From Zancudomyces culisetae (taxonomy: Eukaryota > Kickxellomycota > Harpellomycetes > Harpellales > Legeriomycetaceae), in contig LSSK01000903.1 of the NCBI GenBank assembly GCA_001969505.1, forward strand, positions 1 through 24,183: a stretch of DNA of 24,183 bases, read 5' to 3'. Below, in pieces: positions 12,554-22,230 of the stretch. How positions within the stretch are numbered: position 1 is the stretch's first letter; every line of letters starts with the position of its first letter. The translations under genes were made by a program, and so were the position numbers. The notes below the pieces were generated by a model. That model did no database searches. It saw only the letters and a program-made list of their open reading frames with translations, and was not told the DNA's origin.

Positions 12554-13818
12554 TTTTTCCGATTTGACGCCTGTTAAATCCTCACCTTTTCCTGTTCTTG
12601 TATAAATAAGGTTGTGTGAATTGTGGAATTGTTGAGAGGGGTTTTGATTGAAATATACCACTTTTACTCCTTCTCAAATGGTTCATACAAAGTGTTGGCC
12701 GGCTGGTTGCCTGTGCATTTATTTCCAACCAAAATTTTCTTACTAATCAAACCAATTCAGCACCGATATGCCCACCTGAAAACAGAAATCCACAAAACGT
12801 GATTTTATTATTACTATCATTATTTTTTTTAATTTTTTTTTACAAGAATTTAAATTTTTATACCCAATAAATGCGACAGTTGATATTCACCATCTTTGCA
12901 TAATATTGCCTATTATTACCGAATTTTCTTTAATTATCTAGATAAGAAAACGCAAAAGCTAGTCGCCTTCATTGCATTGAAAGAGAAAAAGTAGAGAAAT
13001 CAAAAAGGCAAAGGTTTACCAGTACAAAATGGATCCATAATATGTGATATACTTACCTCTATGTATTAGTAGTGGAAACCTATAACAGTGAATACTCCAG
13101 TCTGCTAATGTGCTTACCGGAGTATCATTCGTACCAGGTCTGGATTTTTTAACGTTTGCAAAAATGACCAAAATCGCTAAAATCCAACAAACCCCTTATC
13201 AGTACCGAGATTCTCCACTATATGTGTATATACATACATATGTGTGTATAGAGACATCTTAACAGACTACCCTGATTTTAAGTATATGTCACATAGTATT
13301 TTTACTTCATTAAACATTGGTCACTGGCGGACGTGTTAAAGAAAAAAAACTACTCCCAAAAGTGTATTATTCAGCATCACACTCCACATTTTATTTGTGG
13401 CAGTTTGAAATTGGTAGATACGACAGGTTTTTATTGAAAAGCTATCCTTCAAGAACCTGTTCTACCATCATTTTGGTATGATAACTACATTGAAAAAATG
13501 CGTTTAACTACCACTATAAAGTACACATGCTTGATTTATACATAGTAATGCAAGGAGCTAACAACTGACCAAGCAGCTTAGATGTTGAGTTTGCTAGTTT
13601 ATAAGATGAATACTGTTTTATGATTCGTTCCTGCCCTAATACTAAAAATTAGATAGCAAGCCAGCACATCAATCAAAATCAGCTTGGTGTTTTTTTTTTT
13701 TTAGCAAAATTCAACTGCACTTCAAAAATTGAGTGCGATTGTTGTCATAAACCTTGATTAAAAATTTTTTCAAATTGTTATAACACAAACAAATTACAAA
13801 CACGATCGATACACAACG
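12554..13818. other. Intergenic region MCY1-TIM8 with unresolved splice-like signals
   Basis: 1.26 kb between divergent genes. The minus strand shows an intron-like stretch at about 13118-13061 (GTAAGC donor, TACTAATACATAG end), a GTAAGTAT donor at about 13058 and a pyrimidine-rich acceptor TGTTTTCAG at about 12784. A short open stretch (FWSFLQTLKNPDLVRMIL) precedes the first donor. No start exon or family could be recognised, so no gene is called. The imperfect hairpin ATACTCC...GGAGTAT at 13092-13125 overlaps it. Confidence 0.35.
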
Positions 13819-14061
13819 ATGGATGGACAAATGGACCCTAAAATGGAGAAGGAATTGCAGTCCTTTGTAGAGGCCGAACAGGCAAAGGCTCAAATGCAAT
13901 CGACAATCCACGAATTTACAGTCCGATGCTGGGAAAAATGCATTACAAATGTAAAATCTAGCGCTCTTGACAATACCGAAGCCGCTTGTGTAGAAAATTG
14001 CGTCAACAGATTTATCGATTCCAGTGTGCACATACTAAAAAAATTGCAGACCCGCAGATGA
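13819..14061 (+). CDS. TIM8: TIM8, small Tim chaperone of the mitochondrial intermembrane space
   Basis: 80-aa single-exon protein with the twin CX3C signature: C37-WEK-C41 and C57-VEN-C61, separated by 15 residues, as in the small Tim proteins that form hexameric Tim8-Tim13 chaperones guiding hydrophobic precursors across the intermembrane space. The stretches QSTIHEFTVRCWEKC and CVENCVNRFIDSS match Tim8 rather than Tim9, 10 or 13. The length is close to yeast Tim8 (87 aa). The ATG at 13819 is preceded by CACAACG and gives the expected short N-terminal helix. No intron is needed. Import would use the Mia40 disulfide relay (family knowledge). Confidence 0.93.
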   Translation: MDGQMDPKMEKELQSFVEAEQAKAQMQSTIHEFTVRCWEKCITNVKSSALDNTEAACVENCVNRFIDSSVHILKKLQTRR

Positions 14062-14958
14062 TTACCATCCAGTAGTAGTACCAGGGGCCTTTGTTGTTTG
14101 TTATTTTTTATTTTGCTCCAAGGAATGTGAACGGAGAATTATTATACTTTCTCAGTACCTTTGTACTCAGGTATATTTATAATATAAGTATTTTAAATGG
14201 TAATTTGTCTTTTTCAGGTAGCGTAGAATGTAAAATTTGCCGAATTGAATTAGTTTTTTTCATAGCTGCGACCATAAATAGATGCTTGATATTATTTTAT
14301 TTATGCACCACGCCGTATGAACTGTCTATTCTAAGTATCAGTATGGAAATGACCTGTTAGATTTGTACGCTACCATCCTAGTATTCGGATACGTGCATGA
14401 TATTGCACGGTATGCTTAATGCATCGCAACTCTCAGAAAATACTTAAAAAAACAACAGTATAGAGATGAGGTGAAAAACTCGTGGATCATTTCGCATGAC
14501 TTCGAGTTGAATATGCAATCATAGTATGTATATATATGATCTTCCTTGCCTCCTTCCTCCTTTTCGGACACAACGCAATGGTGAACTCGAGTCTTGACTT
14601 TGTCTTTTTTTATTATAAATATACACTCATTTTCAAGTGCACAAAAAAATTGTAAAGAATCAATGGAAAGAGGGCATTGGAATGATTGTGTTTAATTCAC
14701 AAATAGTCGCAGATACCAAATACATAGTGGAATCTTTTTTCACCTGTTGTTTAATCACAAAGTCCCGCCCAAAAAATAACAAAAAACGCAAAAGCGGTGA
14801 AAAATTGAGATTTTGAAGTAAAATAGTATAGTATACTTTCCAAGGCAACTTTTCCTTATCCCTCCAGTTATTTTTTTATACCAAGGAAGCCTTCAATTTT
14901 TATAAGGTCAAGCAGCCTGTACCACATACTACACAAATTTGAGCGATACGAGAGGAAA
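14062..14958. other. Intergenic region TIM8-KGD4
   Basis: 900 bp of AT-rich sequence holding the TIM8 3' end and KGD4 promoter. The open frames at 14091-14360 (+) and 14660-14848 (-) are unsupported. A TATATA tract occurs at about 14530. I see no gene or RNA in it. Confidence 0.5.
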
Positions 14959-15522
14959 ATGAAAGGAAATCAAATTCTAAAAGCAGCAAAATATACTTGG
15001 CATAGACACGTTCCACTTATTAAATTTGTTGGACCAAGAAAGGCAGTTCAAGAAAGTAAAGATATCTACTAACCATGTTATTAGAATGATAATTAATCAT
15101 AAACTGTATTTGCTGGAGCAAGCTTTGCAGTATACTTTTATGAGATGATTTGCTTCCACGCTTTGATTGTTTGGGCATAAATAAGAATAGCAGTGTTGTA
15201 TATAAGTTCATTTAACCTGTATTATCTATACCAATGAAATAGAAAAATCGAGCTCGACAAAAGCTTCCAGTTCTTTGGAAAACACAACTGTTCAAAAGAC
15301 ACTGAATCCTACTGTACAAGCAAGATTGCAAAGTTTCCCCGCCTACAAATATCCTGGTTTGTCGAAACGCGAAATGGATGCCATCGAGGTAAAAATCAAT
15401 CTTCCAATTTTCTATTATATTTCACAAATTTGATACTGTATCTACAGTTAAATTTATGGCACTAATTTAAAATACACAACAACTATTTTTTGTAGAGCGG
15501 CGGTGCTACACTTTTAGACTAG
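14959..15522 (+). CDS. KGD4: KGD4/YMR31-like 2-oxoglutarate dehydrogenase subunit, three exons
   Basis: Reconstructed 89-aa protein from exon 1 14959-15055, exon 2 15243-15388 and exon 3 15496-15522; introns 15056-15242 (GTAAAG...ATAG) and 15389-15495 (GTAAAA...GTAG). The frame is kept at both joins, the first splitting an AAA codon. The start KGNQILKAAKYTWHRHVP followed by LIKFVGPRK matches the conserved IKFVG-R motif of the Ymr31/Kgd4 family, the small protein that tethers E3 to the 2-oxoglutarate dehydrogenase complex in the matrix. Exon 2 has a Ser-rich linker and then the C-terminal segment FPAYKYPGLSKREMDAIE, and exon 3 adds SGGATLLD, as in family C-termini (E-x-x-x-I-x-x-GG). The N-terminus is basic and fits a targeting presequence. 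All exons are too short to stand out as open frames. Family assignment is from remembered motifs. Confidence 0.82.
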
Positions 15523-16806
15523 AAAACTTTCGGAATTATGAGGTGTGGTTTAATAAATACAACTAACAGATTGCGCCTCAAGCCAATTGATAAAGATTCC
15601 ATTTCTTGCTTTTGTTTCATGAATCTACAGTTTTCCGCATAATCATACTTTTTACAATAGTCAAAGGAAACAAATAAACTGCTTTTCATACTCAAAAAAC
15701 AAAACATTCGAGTCTTGTTAACATTTATAAACAGCGTCTCCTTTTGATGGCTTTATATTTAATGGCTTTGTTCTAGAAAGCGTCACCCGAGTACAGAGGC
15801 GTAAAACTTGGCCAGACGGTACTATTAATGCTGCATTATGCTGTAGGTTTTTGGTTTCGTGTTTTGAGCCTCACACCACTTCTTTTTGTCTCTTCTTTAA
15901 AATATTGCGGAAAATCTGAAGATAAAAACAAACACGGTGATTTAATCAGGTCGCAGGAAATAATTCTTTGGGTCTGACAACCTGTCAGTATAAAAATGCT
16001 GTGATAAAAGGAATAATAACCTAGCCGGGCCGCTCGCAACACCACCCTTCCAGTCATTATATTATGCTTTCTTTGAGTAGTACCATGGCCAGAATTCAAT
16101 AGATGCTTTAGCCATGTGGTCTGTGAAACTGAATGATTTTATTTTTGTATTATCAGCGTTAAATTATTGGCGAATCTGGAATTTATTTTGAGGACTGTGG
16201 CTGATTAGAATCAAAATATGCATTCAGAGTAAACACGCAGGCTTGTACAAAATATAAGTGTTGAATTGATGATAGTAAACAGTTTTTACGGTCTCCATTA
16301 AGGGTTATGGTTTTATCCTAGCAACGCACTTAACTTTGTTAGGCAATGGTAAAGAAAAAGTTCATGTGTATGATTTTTTGTACTAAGCCCATCTGTGACT
16401 TTACTTTCCAATATCTTTATCGACTTGTGTTGGTATTTGTTTGTTGAAATATACACAAAATATTTACAAAATTTACAATGCATACAGCCACAAAACCAAA
16501 ATAGCTGTACTTGCTGAGAGTTTTATAGTATCAGCATAGTTCGAATAAGTACTTTATTAGCATCTTCAACATAAAGCTTATACATAGTTCTTTCATCAGC
16601 TTGCATATCGCTTAATGTTTGGAAAGGTTACACGTTTAATATTTAAGAAAAAGTATAAATAAGTGGCCTTTTTCTCTTCTGACATTCAAATCTACATAGA
16701 ATAACAACCAGTGTGTACTCTGAACTTGAATTAAAACTAGCAAATAAAACCGGTAGTGGTATTAGATTTATAAATAACCTTTCTAGACAACTTAAGTATA
16801 TAAAAA
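15523..16806. other. Intergenic region KGD4 to small secreted-protein gene
   Basis: 1.28 kb. Two patches of higher GC stand out (15774-15840 and 16015-16060). On the minus strand an ATG frame at 16056-15836 (starting MTGRVVLRAARLGYYSF, 73 codons) covers both, with a strong acceptor TTTTTATCTTCAG near 15920, but no family or credible exon structure was found. The promoter of the downstream gene lies in the last 200 bp. Confidence 0.4.
16654..16663 (+). promoter_or_regulatory. TATA box
   Basis: TATAAATAAG, 153 bp before the ATG at 16807. A second TATAAATAA at 16769-16777 is only about 38 bp from the ATG and is less likely to be the functional box unless the leader is very short. Confidence 0.5.
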
Positions 16807-17136
16807 ATGAGAGTTATGAACGTAATTTCAATGTTGGTTCTTTCCAGCTACGCTGTACTTAGTGCACCTGCTCAGGATCAAGTAGGACAGACCACGAGTA
16901 ACCAGGCTTCAAGTAACCAGGTTAGCGGCGGTGATATCCCCGCTGTAACTGAAAACGACGTCAAGGATTGGGATAAATATGCGGCTTTTCGTGAGTGTAT
17001 TCAGAAAGCCAACCTAACAGATACTGCAACTGAAAAGAAGCCCGAGGCCAACGCTGAGAACAAGGATAAGGATAAAAATAATGTTCAAAATGTGGAAGAA
17101 ATAACTTCTGAGGCCAAATCCAAGAAACAAGAGTAA
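16807..17136 (+). CDS. Small probable secreted protein, unknown function
   Basis: 109-aa single-exon frame with a typical signal peptide: short basic start (MRVMN), hydrophobic core (VISMLVLSSYAVL) and a likely cleavage near SAPA at about residues 20-23. The mature part is hydrophilic and low in complexity: Gln/Ser/Asn-rich (about 24-40), a small ordered-looking block DWDKYAAFRECIQKANL (about 56-72) with the single cysteine, then a Lys/Glu/Asn-rich tail ending KKQE. There is no transmembrane segment after the signal and no retention motif, so secretion or wall association is inferred. No family is recognised. The TATA box upstream, good ATG context (AAAAAATG) and signal peptide argue that it is a real gene. 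Confidence 0.65.
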   Translation: MRVMNVISMLVLSSYAVLSAPAQDQVGQTTSNQASSNQVSGGDIPAVTENDVKDWDKYAAFRECIQKANLTDTATEKKPEANAENKDKDKNNVQNVEEITSEAKSKKQE

Positions 17137-17601
17137 ACTCTGTATCCTTTAGGTGTAAAAGCCGAGAAAAAAATCGTTTTTTTACTCTCCAGGCGTTCAT
17201 ATACTTGAATGCCATATATTTTATTTACATATCTTCTTGATGTGCCACTAGAAGTCCCCTAAAATATTTTTAGAGTAAATAACGCGTGTTGATATTCTTA
17301 ATAAACAGATATTTATATATTAGACATAACTAATGTGTTTCACATGTCGAAATATATCAAGAAATGAACTTGATCACCTACTCAAGTTGTGGTGTTTACT
17401 GAGTGTATTGTTTGAAAATTGAAACAATAATTTTGCTGTTCAATGGCAACTTGAGAAACTCGATCAAATTTAATTTGGTGAGACTTTCCAAATTGAATTT
17501 TTTAGAAAAAAAATTTTTTATGAAAAAAAAATTATATATCGATCCTTAAATAAGTGTTTCTAAGAGAAAAAAATACACGAACATAAACGTAGAAAATAAG
17601 A
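17137..17601. other. Intergenic region before SSF1
   Basis: 465 bp with a small perfect hairpin at 17368-17389 (AACTTGA, 8-nt loop, TCAAGTT). Near the SSF1 start there is an A8T6 tract around 17507-17520 that resembles the AAAATTTT-type RRPE element of ribosome-biogenesis genes. No gene seen. Confidence 0.5.
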
Positions 17602-19097
17602 ATGGTGAAAAAAAGAGTAAGTAAACAGAGTTAGTACATTTACGCCTATTCGTACGTATATTAGGAAGATAATTTATGTTCAGAGTTTTACTTGATTCTA
17701 ATTTATAGAAAGGAAAGAAATCCAAGCACAATAATAAGGCCGAATCGGCTGAAAAGGTGCCAAAATCATTTGTCGTGGCATTTGGCAAAGTGGGAACAGC
17801 AGTGTCTCAATTGGTGCGTGATGTCAGACTTGTAATGGAGCCAAATACTGCCTCAAGGTTGAAAGAAAGAAAAACAAATAAACTTCGAGACTATTTGGCA
17901 GTGGCGGGTCCATTAGGGGTATCGCACATGATGATGTTTACACAAACAAAGGCAGGAACAAACCTGAGAGTAGGATGTTTTCCGCGTGGACCAACCTTAA
18001 CATTCAAGGTTTCAGAGTATTCGTTGAGTAAGGATGTAAAAGCTATTCAAAAAAACCCCAGATCAATAGGTTCAGAATTTAAAACAGCACCAATTGTAAG
18101 TAGAACAAGTCAATCTCTTTATCCTGTATAATGTGTTTTTTTTTTAGGAAAGTATTTGGCAGACATGAAATGATTCTGACTTTTGATTTTCACTTGTACT
18201 GAAAATTAGCTCATCTTAAATTCGTTCGGCAGTGGAGAGGGAAAAGGGAAACAGTTTCAATTAATGTCGACGGTATTCCAGAATATGTTTCCAACAATCG
18301 ATCCAACGTCGGTTAGGCTAGCTGATATGAGAAGAGTAGTGCTTTTAAGTTATAATGACGAGAAGAACAAATTGGAATTTCGACATTACCTAATAACAGT
18401 AAAAGCAGTGGGTGTTAGCAAGGGACTCAAACGACTTATTGATGATGAAACCATTACTTCAGATGCGAAATTCAGAGAAAGCATCGAAAAACTCAAATCG
18501 TTAGATGATATCGGCGAATTTGTACTACAGGATGGATCATACTCTGATTCTGAGGTTGAGGATATGGGTGGTGGTGGTTTTGACAGCAAGGTAACACTGG
18601 CGCAGGATTACGTAGGTAAAAGAAACAGAAAATCAGAGCAAAGATCCGTAAAACTTATTGAAATCGGTCCAAGAATGGAGCTTGATTTAACAAAGGTTGA
18701 GAGTGGTCTTTGTGAAGGTGACATCCTGTATCATAGATACATCCACAAAACTCCTGAAGAAGTTAAAGAAATAATGGACAATCGCGAAAAACGGCTTACT
18801 GAAAAGGCTCGCAGAAAGCAGGAACAGGAGGCAAACGTAGAGCGCAAAAAGGCGCTGAAGGATGCAAAAAAGAAAAAAACTGACACCAGTAATACCACTG
18901 CCACTAAAAGTCAAGAAAACAACGGTGATGAGAGCGGATCTGATGATAACGATGGTGAGTACGATGACGACAATAGCCATGCTTTGGAAACCCTTTCCAA
19001 CCAACAACTTCTTGCCAAATTGGATGAGTCTGATTCTGGAAACGAAAGTTATGACGAGGAGCCATCCAAACGTCCCAAAAAGAAATCAAGGAACTGA
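17602..19097 (+). CDS. SSF1: SSF1, Brix-domain 60S ribosome assembly factor, three exons
   Basis: Nucleolar Brix-family protein (Ssf1/Ssf2, PPAN in animals) needed for 27S pre-rRNA processing and 60S assembly. Exon 1 is only 15 nt (17602-17616, MVKKR), exon 2 17709-18095 and exon 3 18210-19097; introns 17617-17708 and 18096-18209 both start GTAAGT and end TAG, and all joins are phase 0. This gives 429 aa (yeast Ssf1 has 453). The basic N-terminus KGKKSKHNN is followed by the Brix domain: SFVVAFGKVG, LKERKTNKLRDYLAVAGPLG and FPRGPTLTFKVSEYSL in exon 2, LILNSFGSGEGK at the start of exon 3, and FQNMFPTIDP, FRHYLITVKAVG and KLIEIGPRMELDL after it. The tail is Lys/Glu-rich with acidic patches (DESGSDDNDGEYDDD) and ends in a basic cluster. 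Identity is confident. Confidence 0.93.
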
Positions 19098-19543
19098 CCA
19101 TATTTCTAGGTTTATATACCTTTTTTAAAATAACAAATTTCGTTAGTTTTGTGCTGAGCCTTTCCGATTGATTTTCTTTTATGACTTTTAATTTCTTTTT
19201 AGAAAACAACAATTGATAAACGAGATGTATATATAAAAATATGGGGGGGGGAGGGGGGTGAAGTAATACATAATATTTATTGTCACTACAAAATTGATTT
19301 GAAAAACAAAAGAGTATACTAGGAATTGACCAGAATAAGGGTTGGTTTGGTAACCTCAAGTAGCCAATTTATAAATTGCAGACATTATATTATTTTTCTT
19401 CAGAAAAATCTTATCAGCATTAGATTGCAGCTTTCGAAAATATTGGGGTCTACAATAGTCCTAAAAAAACAATAAAATTCGAATACATGAAACAAAAACC
19501 AAGGGGTCAAGAAAAGAGTAAAAAAAAATCAAGCATCTGACGG
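19098..19543. other. Convergent 3' region SSF1 / aminoacylase copy A
   Basis: 446 bp between two converging genes. It contains a G-rich run (G9-A-G6) at 19243-19258. No gene seen. Confidence 0.6.
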
Positions 19544-20752
19544 CTAACAGTTGGCTAACTCTATGATCAAATCAGAGTAAAAGCCGATTGATCTCAAGTA
19601 TTCCGACTCTGTGACGTACTCGTTGTGAGCATGAATCAGCATGGGATGGTTTATCCCTGGGTGTAATCCGACAGCAGGGATTCCCTTACGTCTAACATAT
19701 CTAGCATCAGTGAAGCCAGGTACAATACATTCGAAGTATTTTTGGTCGTGTTTCTTGAATGTTCTGTCTATGGATGCAAAGAATGGACTTTCATTATCCC
19801 ACTTAGTAACTGGATTGATAGTATCGGTAGAAAGGAACTGATGCTCAACGCCGTATTTTTCAGCAATGTCGGAGATCATTTTTCTGAACTCTACTATATC
19901 GCGATTAGGCGCTACTCTGATGTCAAAGGTGGCAGAATAGGTGGCTGGAACCACATTCTGTTGTTTTCCTCCTTCCAGCATTGTCAGGTTTAGCGCAGTA
20001 ACCTCACCCTGTCTACCCATTTTGGCAGCACCCATCTCGCTATACTTTTTGTATTCTATGTCTCGAAGAGCCACCACTTCGTTTATAACTGGTAGCAGTT
20101 TTTCAATCGCTGTTCCTTCAATAAACTGACTTCCGTGTCCCGTGTTTCCATGTGCAGTGAATTTAACGGCACTTCCAAGGCGCTCAGATGTTAATACAGG
20201 TGTGATATCACCCATCACAATACCGCCTTCATCTATGTCAAACCCTGCATTCAGAGCTTCAAATTCTTTTGTTTCGATAAACGCACCCATACCATCAGCT
20301 CCGCCTATCTCCTCATCTGGCGCATATATCGCAAATACATTTCTGGTCAGCTTTTGGCCTGAATTCTTTATTGCTCTCAGTGCTTCCATGTACGAGAACC
20401 CTTGTGCCTTCATGTCTTGTGATCCACGTGCGTATATTCTGTACTCACCATCTTCAAATGCCCTTTCTGCAGCAAATGGAGGATATTTCCATTGATCTTC
20501 AAAGACTGGTACCACATCGGTATGTGAGCTCAATAGTATAGATTTTTGAGTAGGGTCTGAGCCAGCAAGCTTAATGATAATTACTGGTTTACCCTCAACA
20601 CACTCAACAACTTGGTGCTCCAAACCAATTTCATCTGCCTGCTCAATCAAATAGTTTTTGATTGATTCATAGTCAGGCTTTGGGTGTACACTCTTGATTT
20701 GGAGGTACTTTCTGAATCTGGATACTGAAGCTGGCTCTTGGTCTACAGTCAT
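19544..20752 (-). CDS. M20 metallopeptidase, aminoacylase-1-like, copy A
   Basis: 402-aa intronless enzyme of the M20 family, most like aminoacylase-1 (N-acyl-L-amino-acid amidohydrolase), which deacylates N-acylated amino acids in the cytosol; no signal peptide is seen. The dizinc site is complete: H77 and D79 in SSHTDVVPV, D113 in GSQDMKA, catalytic E147 and ligand E148 in PDEEIGG, E175 in DIDEGG, and a C-terminal His in HAHNEYV near 374. The dimerisation-domain motif AHGNTGHGSQFIEGTA is intact. It is one of two tandem same-strand copies; the first 154 residues are identical to copy B, while later parts differ widely. Potential TATA, GATAAG and TGAGTCA elements lie within 160 bp upstream. 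A carboxypeptidase or dipeptidase role within M20 cannot be excluded. Confidence 0.9.
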   Translation of the reverse strand: MTVDQEPASVSRFRKYLQIKSVHPKPDYESIKNYLIEQADEIGLEHQVVECVEGKPVIIIKLAGSDPTQKSILLSSHTDVVPVFEDQWKYPPFAAERAFEDGEYRIYARGSQDMKAQGFSYMEALRAIKNSGQKLTRNVFAIYAPDEEIGGADGMGAFIETKEFEALNAGFDIDEGGIVMGDITPVLTSERLGSAVKFTAHGNTGHGSQFIEGTAIEKLLPVINEVVALRDIEYKKYSEMGAAKMGRQGEVTALNLTMLEGGKQQNVVPATYSATFDIRVAPNRDIVEFRKMISDIAEKYGVEHQFLSTDTINPVTKWDNESPFFASIDRTFKKHDQKYFECIVPGFTDARYVRRKGIPAVGLHPGINHPMLIHAHNEYVTESEYLRSIGFYSDLIIELANC

Positions 20753-20761
20753 TTTCTTTGA
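20303..20761. repeat. Near-identical block shared with copy B (left copy)
   Basis: Matches 23328-23786 with only three mismatches seen by eye (20303, 20312, 20444) and none at all over 20445-20761. It covers the 5' third of the aminoacylase gene and ends nine bases upstream of the ATG, where the flanks become unrelated. Confidence 0.95.
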
Positions 20762-20817
20762 TGTTTTTGTGATTTAAAAGCTTTTGCGTTGAGAAATTTT
20801 TTTTTTTACAAGGTGTA

Positions 20818-20823
20818 GATAAG
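20818..20823 (+). promoter_or_regulatory. GATAAG, GATA-factor site
   Basis: GATAAG about 65 bp upstream of the copy A start. The motif is bound by nitrogen-regulatory GATA factors in fungi; function here is inferred only. Confidence 0.35.
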
Positions 20824-20835
20824 GGCAAATGTGCT

Positions 20836-20843
20836 TATATATA
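20836..20843 (-). promoter_or_regulatory. TATA box of copy A
   Basis: TATATATA, followed by AG on the minus strand, about 85 bp before the ATG at 20752. Confidence 0.5.
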
Positions 20844-20902
20844 CGTCGAATAGAGAGCATAGCTAGACAGATTACAGATAAACGAAATTGGTTGTGTAAA
20901 GA

Positions 20903-20909
20903 TGAGTCA
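20903..20909. promoter_or_regulatory. TGAGTCA, Gcn4/AP-1-type site
   Basis: Perfect 7-bp TGAGTCA about 150 bp upstream of aminoacylase copy A. Gcn4 binds this motif to activate amino-acid genes under starvation. No equivalent was seen upstream of copy B. Confidence 0.45.
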
Positions 20910-21237
20910 ACCAGTCAGCATGATAATCAACCTTAGTTGCTCATCAGCACTTTACCTCGTTTATTTTCTCTATTCGCCTAAACAACATACAATGTTTCAA
21001 AATTTGACGATAATTTTGTAATATCTAAAAAATTTTTTTACGGCTTCGAGTATGCATTTTTCCGTAGAACGTGATTTATAATTTACAGAAAAATCTATAC
21101 AAATTTATGAGCTTTTGATTTATCCATAATTCTGGACTTGTAAAGTTGGTCAAAGGTGTTCAATTTTCATGTTGATGTGAAATCGATACAAAAATACTTT
21201 TGAAACAAAAAAATTAGGAAGTGAAATGTTTGAAAAT

Positions 21238-21376
21238 ACCCGTGGTGATATAATTCTCAAAAAGTTGTGTATTAGAATCAATATATGTATCGATTTGTAA
21301 TGCTAAGATGCAGCTTTTCAAAATCAAAACTCTCCAGATGGCGCATGACTAACACAGTTTTTATGTCACCACGGGT
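21238..21376. repeat. 139-bp stretch bounded by inverted repeats
   Basis: ACCCGTGGTGA at 21238-21248 is repeated in inverse orientation as TCACCACGGGT at 21366-21376. Allowing one mismatch the arms reach 16 bp (21238-21253 / 21361-21376). No clear target-site duplication flanks it and it encodes nothing recognisable, so a MITE-like origin is only a possibility. Confidence 0.5.
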
Positions 21377-21697
21377 TTATTAAGTGAGTATCACGTAAAG
21401 CTAAAAAAAATTCTAACATCCGGCTAGTCATATTTTCGTTCATTTATGGGTTCTTTACTTATCGGGCATTAATTCAATAAGTTTGGTTTTGCTCTATGTC
21501 AATTCGAGATAATCATACCGACTCGACAAGCTATATCCAAGGGAAGTTTACTGTGCTACAGCTCAGTCAGAAACATCATGTCGGCCCTTCTCACTTGCAG
21601 GTAGAGAAACGGCTTCTATGACTTTCTTGAAAGATTCAACTTTTCCAATATCAAAACTGATTGTATCAACTTGCATTTTATCGCACCTGATATTATA

Positions 21698-22230
21698 TTA
21701 CTTTTTAAAAATGAATAGGCTCAAAAAAAAAGTTTTTTCGGTTTTTTTCTTGTTATTATTAATAATTTCTGGTGATTCCCATTTATAATAGAAGACTAAG
21801 CCCAAGTGTGTATATCTCAACAACCAGGATGTTAAATCTAGCATTTTGGATTGTTTTTTTTTTTGCAGTATTAATTGCATAGCTCCACATTTTCTAGCAT
21901 TTACTGACAATTCAAAATTTTCAGCCCAGTTACTAATAGTAATGAAAATATTTCCATATCTTCTGGTGTTTCAGCCAACATAGAAAGCTTTCTGCAAAAA
22001 GTAAACTCAATATTCTGGTTGGTACTAGTTGTTCTACGTTAGATAAACCTGATAATCTTACTCTTTTAGTCATGTCAAATAAGGAGACAGCTAGCAACGC
22101 CTAACTTCAAAATCTCAAGTTGGTTGACAAATGTTTATTCCTCTAACACACTTTGTTGTTCAGAGCATTTTGTATTGATGGTTGAACTTTACCAAATGGT
22201 TATAAAGGAGTGCTACACTGTCAATATATC
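21698..22230 (-). pseudogene. Decayed non-LTR (LINE-type) retrotransposon reverse transcriptase
   Basis: Reverse-transcriptase motifs occur in the correct order on the minus strand but scattered over three frames with stops. FEVRRC, a stop, then LSPYL (about 22108-22076) stands for the family's GVRQGCPLSP-type motif. RVRLSGLS and LLFAES (22073-21990) stand for the palm motif normally ending in ADD, here without both aspartates. LAETPEDMEIF is in a second frame. NWAENFELSVNARKCG and RYTHLGLVF (21970-21780) are in a third and match the thumb-side W...N..KC and YxxLG motifs typical of fungal L1-like LINEs. No endonuclease, RNase H, poly-A tail or intact frame was seen. It is therefore a non-functional fragment truncated on both sides, on the same strand as the two peptidase genes. 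Clade assignment is uncertain. Confidence 0.78.

Noticed and set aside
13040-13140. Possible U1 snRNA, because the plus strand reads ATACTTACCT
   Set aside because: No stem-loop I, no usual loop sequence and no clear Sm site follow; the string is simply the complement of a good 5' splice site on the minus strand.
15056-15084. A 29-nt mini-intron in KGD4 using the perfect TACTAAC at 15067-15073
   Set aside because: Donor and branch site would be about 11 nt apart, too close for splicing, and the next exon would hit a stop at once; the 15243 acceptor keeps the frame and gives the family sequence.
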